Shown here: piece after piece, positions 45,216-57,045 of the stretch | Layout: each line of letters starts with the position of its first letter | How positions within the stretch are numbered: position 1 is the stretch's first letter | Assembly (NCBI GenBank): GCA_963580455.1 | Contig: OY756958.1 | Coordinates: 8,506,501 to 8,570,500 of the forward strand | Length of the DNA stretch: 64,000 nt | Reading direction: 5' to 3' | Origin: Euonymus europaeus | Taxonomy: Eukaryota > Streptophyta > Magnoliopsida > Celastrales > Celastraceae | Made by a program: the position numbers and the translations under genes | The notes under the pieces: generated by a model | Told to the model about the DNA's origin: nothing | What the model saw: the letters and a program-made list of their open reading frames with translations, nothing else | The model's database searches: none

Positions 45216-46654
45216 GTACACCGAGCAACTTTGATATCCGAAGTTGCTCAACTCACTCTATGGAGGAGTTTAAACTGTTTTGTCCTTTTGTCATAGAAAG
45301 TTGGGTTTTTGGCATCGAAATAATCTAGAAAGTTTATACTCATAAAATTTGACATAGAATAACAATAAAAAGTGTACACCGAGCAACTTTGATTGTCTGA
45401 AGTAGCAAAACTCACTCTATGGAGCAGCTTTAAACGGGTTTGTCCATTTGTCATAGAAAGTTGGCGTTTTGGAATCGAAATAATTCTAGGAAGCTTATAC
45501 TCGTAAAATTTGACATAGAAGAACAATAAAAAGTGTACACCGAGCAACTTTGATAGTCCGAAGTTGCACAACTCTCACTATGGATGAGGTTTTAACGTTT
45601 TTGTCCATTTGTCATAGAAAGTTGGGGTTTTGGCATCGAAATAATCTAGGATGCTTATAGTCATAAAATTTGACATAGAAGAACAACAAAAAGTGTACAC
45701 CGAGCAACTTTGATAGTCCGAAGTTGCTCAACTCACTCTATGGAGGAGCTTTAAACGGTTTTGTCCTTTTGTCATAGAAAGTTGGGTTTTTGGCATCGAA
45801 ATAATCTAGGAAGTTTATACTCATAAAATTTGACATAGAATAACAATAAAAAGTGTACACCGAGCAACTTTGATTGTCCGAAGTAGCACAACTCACTCTA
45901 TGTAGCAGCTTTAAACGGTTTTGTCCATTTGTCATAGAAAGTTGGGGTTTTGGAATCGAAATAATCTAGGAAGCTTATACTCGTAAAATTTGACATAGAA
46001 GAACAATAAAAAGTGTACACCGAGCAACTTTGATAGTCTGAAGTTGCACAACTCTCTCTATGGAGGAGGTTTTAACGTTTTTGTCCGTTTGTCATAGAAA
46101 GTTGGGGTTTTGGCATCGAAATAATCTAGGAAGCTTATACTCGTAAAATTTGACGTAGAAGAACAATAAAAAGTGTACACCGATCAACTTTTACGGTCCA
46201 AAGTTGCTCAACTCTCTCTATGGAGTAGTTTTTAACGGTTTTGTCGATTTGTCATTGATAGTTGGTGTTGTGGCATGGAAATAATCTAGGAAGCTTATAC
46301 TCGTAAAATTTGACATAGAAGAACAATAAAAAGTGTACACCGAGCAACTTTGATAGTCCGAAGTTGCACAACGCACTCTATAGAGGAGCTTTTAATGTTT
46401 TTGTCCATTTGTCATAGAAAGTTGGGGTTTTGGAATCGAAATAATCTAGGAAGCTTATACTCGTAAAATTTGACATAGAAGAACAATAAAAAGTGTACAC
46501 CGAGCAACTTTGATAGTCTGAAGTTGCACAACTCACTCTATAGAGGAGCTTTAAACGGTTTTGTCCTTTTGTCATAGAAAGTTGGGTTTTTGGCATCGAA
46601 ACAATCTAGGAAGCTTATACTCGTAAAATTTGAAATAGAATAACAATAAAAAGT
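45216..46654 (+). repeat. Irregular zone with a 3-monomer (~480-bp) duplication
   Basis: A series of a GTCCTTTTGTC monomer, GATTGTC(C/T)GAAGTAGC and a GAGGTTTTAACG monomer occurs at 45216 and again at 45695. After that come unordered monomers, including GATCAACTTTTACGG near 46175 and TATAGAGGAGC monomers near 46380 and 46540. A one-base loss (GATATCCGAAG) lies near 45234. Confidence 0.78.
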
Positions 46655-47294
46655 GTACACCGAGCAACTTTTATGTTCTGAAGTTGCTCAACTCTCTCTA
46701 TGGAGTAGCTTTAAAAATTTTTGTCCATTTGTAATAGAAAGTTCGGGTTTTGGCATCGAAAGAATCTAGGAAGCTTATACTCGTAAAATTTGACATAGAA
46801 TAACAATAAAAAGTGTACAACGAGCAACTTTTATTGTCCGAAGTAGGACGACTCACTCTATGGAGGAGCTTTAAACGGTTTTGTCCATTTGTCATAGAAA
46901 GTTGGGGTTTTGGAATCGAAATACTCTAGGAAGCTTATACACGTAAAATTTGACATAGAAGAACAATAAAAAGTGTACACCGAGCAACTTTGATAGTCCG
47001 AAGTTGCTCAACTCTCTTTATAAAGTAGCTTTTAATGGTTTTGTCGATTTGTCATTGATAGTTGGTGTTTGGGCATCGAAATAATCTAGGAAGCTTATAC
47101 TCGTAAAATTTGACATAGAAGAACAACAAAAAGTGTACACCGAGCAACTTTGATCGTACGAAGTTGCTCAACTCACTCTATGGAGGAGCTTTAAACGGTT
47201 TTGTCCTTTTGTCATAGAAAGTTGGGTTTTTGGCATCGAAACAATCTAGGAAGCTTATACTCGTAAAATTTGAAATAGAATAACAATAAAAAGT
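46655..47294 (+). repeat. 4-monomer HOR, copy 1, 640 bp
   Basis: The order is TTATGTTCTG; TTATTGTCCGAAGTAGGACG; CTTTATAAAGTAGC with GTTTGGGCATCG; and GATCGTACG with GTCCTTTTGTC. All monomers are 160 bp and the series recurs at exactly 640 bp. Confidence 0.92.
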
Positions 47295-47934
47295 GTACAC
47301 CGAGCAACTTTTATGTTCTGAAGTTGCTCAACTCTCTCTATGGAGTAGCTTTAAAAGTTTTTGTCCATTTGTAATAGAAAGTTGGGGTTTTGGCATCGAA
47401 AGAATCTAGGAAGCTTATACTCGTAAAATTTGACATAGAATAACAATAAAAAGTGTACAACGAGCAACTTTTATTGTCCGAAGTAGGACGACTCACTCTA
47501 TGGAGGAGCTTTAAACGGTTTTGTCCATTTGTCATAGAAAGTTGGAGTTTTGGAATCGAAATACTCCAGGAAGCTTATACACGTAAAATTTGACATAGAA
47601 GAACAATAAAAAGTGTACACCGAGCAACTTTGATAGTCCGAAGTTGCTCAACTCTCTTTATAAAGTAGCTTTTAATGGTTTTGTCGATTTGTCATCGATA
47701 GTTGGTGTTTGGGCATCGAAATAATCTAGGAAGCTTATACTCGTAAAATTTGACATAGAAGAACAACAAAAAGTGTACACCGAGCAACTTTGGTCGTCCG
47801 AAGTTGCTCAACTCACTCTATGGAGGAGCTTTAAACGGTTTTGTCCTTTTGTCATAGAAAGTTGGGTTTTTGGCATCGAAAAAATCTAGGAATCTTATAC
47901 TCGTAAAATTTGAAATAGAATAACAATAAAAAGT
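47295..47934 (+). repeat. 4-monomer HOR, copy 2, 640 bp
   Basis: It has the same order as copy 1 with only a few changes visible, such as ATACTCCAGG near 47562 and TTTGGTCGTCCG near 47790. Confidence 0.92.
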
Positions 47935-48254
47935 GTACACCGAGCAACTTTTATGTTCTGAAGTTGCTCAACTCTCTCTATGGAGTAGCTTTAAAAGTTT
48001 TTGTCCATTTGTAATAGAAAGTTGGGGTTTTGGCATCGAAAGAATCTAGGAAGCTTATACTCGTAAAATTTGACATAGAATAACAATAAAAAGTGTACAA
48101 CGAGCAACTTTTATTGTCCGAAGTAGGACGACTCACTCTATGGAGGAGCTTTAAACGGTTTTGTCCATTTGTCATAGAAAGTTGGGGTTTTGGAATCGAA
48201 ATACTTTAGGAAGCTTATACACGTAAAATTTGACATAGAATAACAATAAAAAGT
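47935..48254 (+). repeat. 4-monomer HOR, partial copy 3
   Basis: The first two monomers of the unit (TTATGTTCTG and GTAGGACG) are present. The array then switches to monomers of the 12-monomer family. Confidence 0.9.
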
Positions 48255-49374
48255 GTACACCGAGCAACTTTGATAGTCCGAAGTTGCACAACTCACTCTA
48301 TGGAGGAGCTTTTAATGTTTTTGTCCATTTGTCATAGAAAGTTGGGGTTTTGACATCGAAATAATCTAGGATGCTTATAGTCGTAAAATTTGACATAGAA
48401 GAACAATAAAAAGTGTACACCGAGCAACTTTTATGGTCCGAAGTTGCTCAACTCTCTCTATGGAGTAGCTTTTAACGGTTCTGTCGATTTGTCATTGATA
48501 GTTGGTGTTGTGGCATGGAAATAATCGAGGAAGCTTATACTCGTAAAATTTGACATAGAAGAACAACAAAAAGTGTACACCGAGCAACTTTGATAGTCCG
48601 AAGTTGCTCAACTCACTCTATGGAGGAGCTTTAAACGGTTTTATCATTTTGTCATAGAAAGTTGGGTTTTTTGCATCGAAATAATCAAGGAAGCTTATAC
48701 TCGTAAAATTTGATATAGAATAACAATAAAAAGTGTACACCGAGCAACTTTTATGTTCTGAAGTTGCTCAACTCTCTCTATGGAGTAGCTTTAAAAGGTT
48801 TTGTCCATTTGTCATAGAAAGTTAGGGTTTTGGCATCGAAAGAATCTAGGAAGCTTTTACTCGTAAAATTTAACGTAGAATAACAATAAAAAATTTACAC
48901 CGAGCAACTTTTATGTTCTGAAGTTGCTCAACTCACTCTATGGAGGAGCTTTAAACGGTTTTGTCCATTTGTCATAGAAAGTTTAGGTTTTGGAATCGAA
49001 ATACTCTAGGAAGCTTATACACGTAAAATTTGACATAGAAGAACAATAAAAAGTGTACACCGAGCAACTTTGATAGTCCGAAGTTGCACAACTCACTCTA
49101 TGGAGGAGCTTTTAATGTTTTTGTCCATTTGTCATAGAAAGTTGGGGTTTTGACATCGAAATAATCTAGGATGCTTATAGTCGTAAAATTTGACATAGAA
49201 GAACAATAAAAAGTGTACACCGAGCAACTTTTATGGTCCGAAGTTGCTCAACTCTCTCTATGGAGGAGCTTTTACCGTTTTTGTCCATTTGTCTTGTAGA
49301 GTTGGTGTTTTCACATCGAAATAATCTACGAAGCTTATACTCGTAAAATTTGAGATAGAAGAACAATAAAAAGT
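48255..49374 (+). repeat. Lead-in and truncated 12-monomer unit
   Basis: One monomer of class 11 is followed by six monomers (48415-49374, 960 bp) that correspond to classes 1, 2, 3, a class 4-like hybrid, 11 and 12 of the 12-monomer HOR. The hybrid at 48895 joins a TTATGTTCTG start to an ACTCACTCTATGGAGG end. Six classes (5-10) are missing. Confidence 0.83.
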
Positions 49375-51292
49375 GTACACCGAGAAACTTTTATGGTCCG
49401 AAGTTGCTCAACTCTCTCTATGGAGTAGCTTTTAACGGTTTTGTCGATTTGTCATTGATAGTTGGTGTTGTGGCATGGAAATAATCTAGGAAGCTTATAC
49501 TCGTGAAATTTGACATAGAAGAACAACAAAAAGTGTACACCGAGCAACTTTGATAGTCCGAAGTTGCTCAACTCACTCTATGGAGGAGCTTTAAAGGGTT
49601 TTATCATTTTGTCATAGAAAGTTGGGTTTTTTGCATCGAAATAATCTAGGAAGCTTATACTCGTAAAATTTGATATAGAATAACAATAAAAAGTGTACAC
49701 CGAGCAACTTTTATGTTCTGAAGTTGCTCAACTCTCTCTATGGAGTAGCTTTAAAAGTTTTTGTCCATTTGTCATAGAAAGTTGGGGTTTTGGCATCGAA
49801 AGAATCTAGGAAGCTTTTACTCGTAAAATTTAACGTAGAATAACAATAAAAAATTTACACCGAGCAACTTTTATGTTCTGAAGTTGCTCAACTCTCTCTA
49901 TTGAGTAGCTTTAAAAGTTTTTGTCCATTTGTCATAGAAAGTTGGGGTTTTGACATCGAAATAATCTAGAAAGCTTATACTCGTAAAATTTGACATAGAA
50001 CAACAATAAAATGTGTACACCGAGCAATTTTGATAGTCCGAAGTTGCACAACTCTCTCTATGGAGGTGCTTCTAACGTTTTTGTCCATTTGACTTGTAAA
50101 GTTGTTGTTTTCACATCGAAATAATCTAGGAGGCTTATACTTGTAAAATTTGACATAGAAGAACAATAAAAAGTGCACACTGAGCAACTTTGATAGTCCG
50201 AAGTTGGTCAACTCACTCTATGGAGGAGCTTTAAACGGTTTTGTCCATTTGTCATAGAAAGTTGGGGTTTTGGCATCGAAATAATCTAGGAAGCTTATAC
50301 TCGTAAAATTTGATATAGAATAACAATAAAAAGTGTACACCGAGCAACTTTTATGTTCTTAAGTTGCTCAACTCTCTCTATCGAGTAGCTTTAAAAGATT
50401 TTGTCCATTTGTCATAGAAAGTTGGAGTTTTGTCATCGAAATAATCTTGGAAACTAATACTCATAAAATTTGACATAGAAAAACAGTAAAAAGTGTACAA
50501 CGAGCAACTTTTATGGTCTGGAATTGCTCAATGCACTATGAAGTAGCTTTTAACTGTTTTGCCCACTTTTTATTGATAGTTGGGGTTTTGGCATCAAACT
50601 AATCCAGCAAGCATATACTCGTAAAATTTGACATAGAAGATTAATAAAAAGTGTACACCGAGCAACTTTGATAGTCCGAAGTTGCACAACTGTCTCTATG
50701 GAGGAGCTTTTAAAGTTTTTGTCCATTTGCCATAGAAAGTTTGGGTTATGGCAACAAAATAATCCACAAAGCATATACTCGTAAAATTTAACATAGAAGA
50801 ACAATAAAACGTGTACACCGAGCGACTTTGATGATTAGAAGTTGCTCAACTCTCTCTATGGAGGAGCTTTTAACGTTTTTGTCCATTTGTCTTGTAAATT
50901 TGTTGTTTTCAAATCGAAATAATCTAGGAAGCTTATAGTTGTAAAATTTGACATAGAAGAACAACAAAAAGTGTACACCGAGCAACTTTGATAGTCCGAA
51001 GTTGCTCAATTCACTCTATGGAGGAGCTTTTAATGTTTTTGTCCATTTGTCATAGAAAGTTGGGGTTTTGACATCGAAATAATCTAGGATGCTTATAGTC
51101 GTAAAATTTGACATAGAAGAACAATAAAAAGTGTACACCGAGCAACTTTTATGGTCCGAAGTTGCTCAACTCTCTCTATGGAGGAGCTTTTACCGTTTTT
51201 GTCCATTTGTCTTGTAAAGTTGGTGTTTTCACATCGAAATAATCTACGAAGCTTATACTCGTAAAATTTGATATAGAAGAACAATAAAAAGT
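49375..51292 (+). repeat. 12-monomer HOR, copy A, 1918 bp
   Basis: The unit begins at GTACACCGAGAAAC. Ordered markers are GTTGTGGCATGG, TTATCATTTTGTC, TTATGTTCTG (twice), GGAGGTGCTTC, GTGCACACTGAGC with GTTGGTCAAC, GTTCTTAAG, GGAATTGCTCAATGC, GTTTGGGTTATGG, GAGCGACTTTGATG, TTTTAATG and TTTTACCG. A-class markers are GGCAACAAAAT and AACTGTCTCTATGG. Confidence 0.93.
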
Positions 51293-53210
51293 GTACACCG
51301 AGAAACTTTTATGGTCCGAAGTTGCTCAACTCTCTCTATGGAGTAGCTTTTAACGGTTTTGTCGATTTGTCATTGATAGTTGGTGTTGTGGCATGGAAAT
51401 AATCTAGGAAGCTTATACTCGTAAAATTTGACATAGAAGAACAACAAAAAGTGTGCACCGAGCAACTTTGATAGTCCGAAGTTGCTCAACTCACTCTATG
51501 GAGGAGCTTTAAACGGTTTTATCATTTTGTCATAGAAAGTTGGGTTTTTTGCATCGAAATAATCTAGGAAGCTTATACTCGTAAAATTCGATATAGAATA
51601 ACAATAAAAAGTGTACACCGAGCAACTTTTATGTTCTGAAGTTGCTCAACTCTCTCTATGGAGTAGCTTTAAAAGTTTTTGTCCATTTGTCATAGAAAGT
51701 TGGGGTTTTGGCATCGAAAGAATCTAGGAAGCTTTTACTCGTAAAATTTAACGTAGAATAACAATAAAAAGTGTACACCGAGCAACTTTTATGTTCTGAA
51801 GTTTCTCAACTCTCTCTATTGAGTAGCTTTAAAAGTTTTTGTCCATTTGTCATAGAAAGTTGGGGTTTTGACATCGAAATAATCTAGGAAGCTTATACTC
51901 GTAAAATTTGACATAGAATAACAATAAAAAGTGTACATCGAGCAATTTTGATAGTCCGAAGTTGCATAACTCTCTCTATGGAGGTGCTTCTAACGTTTTT
52001 GTCCATTTGACTTGTAAAGTTGTTGTTTTCACATCGAAATAATCTAGGAGGCTTATACTTGTAAAATTCGACATAGAAGAACAATAAAAAGTGCACACTG
52101 AGCAACTTTGATAGTCCGAAGTTGGTCAACTCACTCTATGGAGGAGCTTTAAACGGTTTTGTCCATTTGTCATAGAAAGTTGGGGTTTTGGCATCGAAAT
52201 AATCTAGGAAGCTTATACTCGTAAAATTTGATATAGAATAACAATAAAAAGTGTACACCGAGCAACTTTTATGTTCTTAAGTTGCTCAACTCTCTCTATC
52301 GAGTAGCTTTAAAAGATTTTGTCCATTTGTCATAGAAAGTTGGGGTTTTGTCATCGAAATAATCTTGGAAACTTATACTCATAAAATTTGACATAGAAAA
52401 ACAGTAAAAAGTGTACAACGAGCAACTTTTATGGTCTGGAATTGCTCAATGCACTATGAAGTAGCTTTTAACTGTTTTGCCCATTTTTTATTGATAGTTG
52501 GGGTTTTGGCATCAAACTAATCCAGCAAGCATATACTTGTAAAATTTGACATAGAAGATTAATAAAAAGTGTACACCAAGCAACTTTGATAGTCCGAAGT
52601 TGCACAACTCTCTCTATGGAGGAGCTTTTAAAGTTTTTGCCCATTTGTCATAGAAAGTTTGGGTTATGGCATCAAAATAATCCACAAAGCATATACTCGT
52701 AAAATTTAACATAGAAGAACAATAAAACGTGTACACCGAGCGACTTTGATGATTAGAAGTTGCTCAACTCTCCCTATGGAGGAGCTTTTAACGTTTTTGT
52801 CCATTTGTCTTGTAAATTTGTTGTTTTCAAATCGAAATAATCTAGGAAGCTTACAGTCGTAAAATTTGACATAGAGGAACAACAAAAAGTGTACACCGAG
52901 CAACTTTGATAGTCCGAAGTTGCTCAACTCACTCTATGGAGGAGCTTTTAATGTTTTTGTCCATTTGTCCTAGAAAGTTGGGGTTTTGACATCGAAATAA
53001 TCTAGGAAGCTTATACTCCCAAAATTTGACATAGAAGAACAATAAAAAGTGTACACCGAGCAACTTTTATGGTCCGAAGTTGCTCAACTCTCTCTATGGA
53101 GGAGCTTTTACCGTTTTTGTCCATTTGTCTTGTAAAGTTGGTGTTTTCACATCGAAATAATCTACGAAGCTTATACTCGTAAAATTTGAGATAGAAGAAC
53201 AATAAAAAGT
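51293..53210 (+). repeat. 12-monomer HOR, copy B, 1918 bp
   Basis: It has the same length and order as A. B-class markers are GTTGCATAAC in monomer 5, CTTGTAAAATTCGAC, GTACACCAAGC in monomer 9 and GCTTACAGTC. Confidence 0.93.
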
Positions 53211-55128
53211 GTACACCGAGAAACTTTTATGGTCCGAAGTTGCTCAACTCTCTCTATGGAGTAGCTTTTAACGGTTTTGTCGATTTGTCATTGAGAGTTG
53301 GTGTTGTGGCATGGAAATAATCTAGGAAGCTTATACTCGTAAAATTTGACATAGAAGAACAACAAAAAGTGTGCACCGAGCAACTTTGATAGCCCGAAGT
53401 TGCTCAACTCACTCTATGGAGGAGCTTTAAACGGTTTTATGATTTTGTCATAGAAAGTTGGGTTTTTTGCATCGAAATAATCTAGGAAGCTTATACTCAT
53501 AAAATTCGATATAGAATAACAATAAAAAGTGTAGACCGAGCAACTTTTATGTTCTGAAGTTGCTCAACTCTCTCTATGGAGTAGCTTTAAAAGTTTTTGT
53601 CCATTTGTCATAGAAAGTTGGGGTTTTGGCATCGAAAGAATCTAGGAAGCTTTTACTCGTAAAATTTAACGTAGAATAACAATAAAAAGTGTACACCGAG
53701 CAACTTTTATGTTCTGAAGTTGCTCAACTCTCTCTATTGAGTAGCTTTAAAAGTTTTTGTCCATTTGTCATAGAAAGTTGGGGTTTTGACATCGAAATAA
53801 TCTAGGAAGCTTATACTCGTAAAATTTGACATAGAATAACAATAAAAAGTGTACACCGAGCAATTTTGATAGTCCGAAGTTGCACAACTCTCTCTATGGA
53901 GGTGCTTCTAACGTTTTTGTCCATTTGACTTGTAAAGTTGTTGTTTTCACATGGAAATAATCTAGGAGGCTTATACTTGTAAAATTTGACATAGAAGAAC
54001 AATAAAAAGTGCACACTGAGCAACTTTGATAGTCCGAAGTTGGTCAACTCACTCTATGGAGGAGCTTTAAACGGTTTTGTCCATTTGTCATAGAAAGTTG
54101 GGGTTTTGGCATCGAAATAATCTAGGAAGCTTATACTCGTAAAATTTGATATAGAATAACAATAAAAAGTGTACACCGAGCAACTTTTATGTTCTTAAGT
54201 TGCTCAACTCTCTCTATCGAGTAGCTTTAAAAGATTTTGTCCATTTGTCATAGAAAGTTGGGGTTTTGTCATCGAAATAATCTTGGAAACTTATACTCAT
54301 AAAATTTGACATAGAAAAACAGTAAAAAGTGTACAACGAGCAACTTTTATGGTCTGGAATTGCTCAATGCACTATGAAGTAGCTTTTAACTGTTTTGCCC
54401 ATTTTTTATTGATAGTTGGGGTTTTGGCATCAAACTAATCCAGCAAGCATATACTCGTAAAATTTGACATAGAAGATTAATAAAAAGTGTACACCGAGCA
54501 ACTTTGATAGTCCGAAGTTGCACAACTCTCTCTATGGAGGAGCTTTTAAAGTTTTTGCCCATTTGTCATAGAAAGTTTGGGTTATGGCATCAAAATAATC
54601 CACAAAGCATATACTCGTAAAATTTAACATAGAAGAACAATAAAACGTGTACACCGAGCGACTTTGATGATTAGAAGTTGCTCAACTCTCTCTATGGAGG
54701 AGCTTTTAACGTTTTTGTCCATTTGTCTTGTAAATTTGTTGTTTTCAAATCGAAATAATCTAGGAAGCTTATAGTCGTAAAATTTGACATAGAGGAACAA
54801 CAAAAAGTGTACACCGAGCAACTTTGATAGTCCGAAGTTGCTCAACTCACTCTATGGAGGAGCTTTTAATGTTTTTGTCCATTTGTCCTAGAAAGTTGGG
54901 GTTTTGACATCGAAATAATCTAGGAAGCTTATACTCCCAAAATTTGACATAGAAGAACAATAAAAAGTGTACACCGAGCAACTTTTATGGTCCGAAGTTG
55001 CTCAACTCTCTCTATGGAGGAGCTTTTACCGTTTTTGTCCATTTGTCTTGTAAAGTTGGTGTTTTCACATCGAAATAATCTACGAAGCTTATACTCGTAA
55101 AATTTGAGATAGAAGAACAATAAAAAGT
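53211..55128 (+). repeat. 12-monomer HOR, copy C, 1918 bp
   Basis: It has the same length and order. C-class markers are CACATGGAAATAATC in monomer 5, ATACTCCCAAAATTTG near its right end and GTTTTATGATTTTG in monomer 2. GTGTAGACCGAGC near 53531 is private to this copy. Confidence 0.92.
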
Positions 55129-57045
55129 GTACACCGAGAAACTTTTATGGTCCGAAGTTGCTCAACTCTCTCTATGGAGTAGCTTTTAACGGTTTTGTCG
55201 ATTTGTCATTGATAGTTGGTGTTGTGGCATGGAAATAATCTAGGAAGCTTATACTCGTGAAATTTGACATAGAAGAACAACAAAAAGTGTACACCGAGCA
55301 ACTTTGATAGTCCGAAGTTGCTCAACTCACTCTATGGAGGAGCTTTAAACGGTTTTATCATTTTGTCATAGAAAGTTGGGTTTTTTGCATCGAAATAATC
55401 TAGGAAGCTTATACTCGTAAAATTTGATATAGAATAACAATAAAAAGTGTACACCGATCAACTTTTATGTTCTGAAGTTGCTCAACTCTCTCTATGGAGT
55501 AGCTTTAAAAGTTTTTGTCCATTTGTCATAGAAAGTTGGGGTTTTGGCATCGAAAGAATCTAGGAAGCTTTTACTCGTAAAATTTAACGTAGAATAACAA
55601 TAAAAAATTTACACCGAGCAACTTTTATGTTCTGAAGTTGCTCAACTCTCTCTATTGAGTAGTTTTAAAAGTTTTTGTCCATTTGTCATAGAAAGTTGGG
55701 GTTTTGACATCGAAATAATCTAGAAAGCTTATACTCGTAAAATTTGACATAGAATAACAATAAAAGGTGTACACCGAGCAATTTTGATAGTCCGAAGTTG
55801 CACAACTCTCTCTATGGAGGTGCTTCTAACGTTTTTGTCCATTTGACTTGTAAAGTTGTTGTTTTCACATCGAAATAATCTAGGAGGCTTATACTTGTAA
55901 AATTTGACATAGAAGAACAATAAAAAGTGCACACTGAGCAACTTTGATAGTCCGAAGTTGGTCAACTCACTCTATGGAGGAGCTTTAAACGGTTTTGTCC
56001 ATTTGTCATAGAAAGTTGGGGTTTTGGCATCGAAATAATCTAGGAAGCTTATACTCGTAAAATTTGATATAGAATAACAATAAAAAGTGTACACCGAGCA
56101 ACTTTTATGTTCTTAAGTTGCTCAACTCTCTCTATCGAGTAGCTTTAAAAGTTTTTGTCCATTTGTCATAGAAAGTTGGGGTTTTGTCATCGAAATAATC
56201 TTGGAAACTTATACTCATAAAATTTGACATAGAAAACAGTAAAAAGTGTACAACGAGCAACTTTTATGGTCTGGAATTGCTCAATGCACTATGAAGTAGC
56301 TCTTAACTGTTTTGCCCATTTTTTATTGATAGTTGGGGTTTTGGCATCAAACTAATCCAGCAAGCATATACTCGTAAAATTTGACATAGAAGATTAATAA
56401 AAAGTGTACACCGAGCAACTTTGATAGTCCGAAGTTGCACAACTGTCTCTATGGACGAGCTTTTAAAGTTTTTGTCCATTTGCCATAGAAAGTTTGGGTT
56501 ATGGCAACAAAATAATCCACAAAGCATATACTCGTAAAATTTAACATAGAAGAACAATAAAACGTGTACACCGAGCGACTTTGATGATTAGAAGTTGCTC
56601 AACTCTCTCTATGGGGGAGCTTTTAACGTTTTTGTCCATTTGTCTTGTAAATTTGTTGTTTTCAAATCGAAATAATCTAGGAAGCTTATAGTCGTAAAAT
56701 TTGACATAGAGGAACAACAAAAAGTGTACACCGAGCAACTTTGATAGTCCGAAGTTGCTCAATTCACTCTATGGAGGAGCTTTTAATGTTTTTGTCCATT
56801 TGTCATAGAAAGTTGGGGTTTTGACATCGAAATAATCTAGGATGCTTATAGTCGTAAAATTTGACATAGAAGAACAATAAAAAGTGTACACCGAGCAACT
56901 TTTATGGTCCGAAGTTGCTCAACTCTCTCTATGGAGGAGCTTTTACCGTTTTTGTCCATTTGTCTTGTAAAGTTGGTGTTTTCACATCGAAATAATCTAC
57001 GAAGCTTATACTCGTAAAATTTGAGATAGAAGAACAATAAAAAGT
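55129..57045 (+). repeat. 12-monomer HOR, copy A', 1917 bp
   Basis: It carries the A-class markers GGCAACAAAAT and AACTGTCTC plus new ones shared only with A'': a one-base loss (ATAGAAAACAG), AATAAAAGGTG, AGTAGCTCTTAAC and CTATGGGGGAGC. The one-base loss accounts for 1917. Confidence 0.93.
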
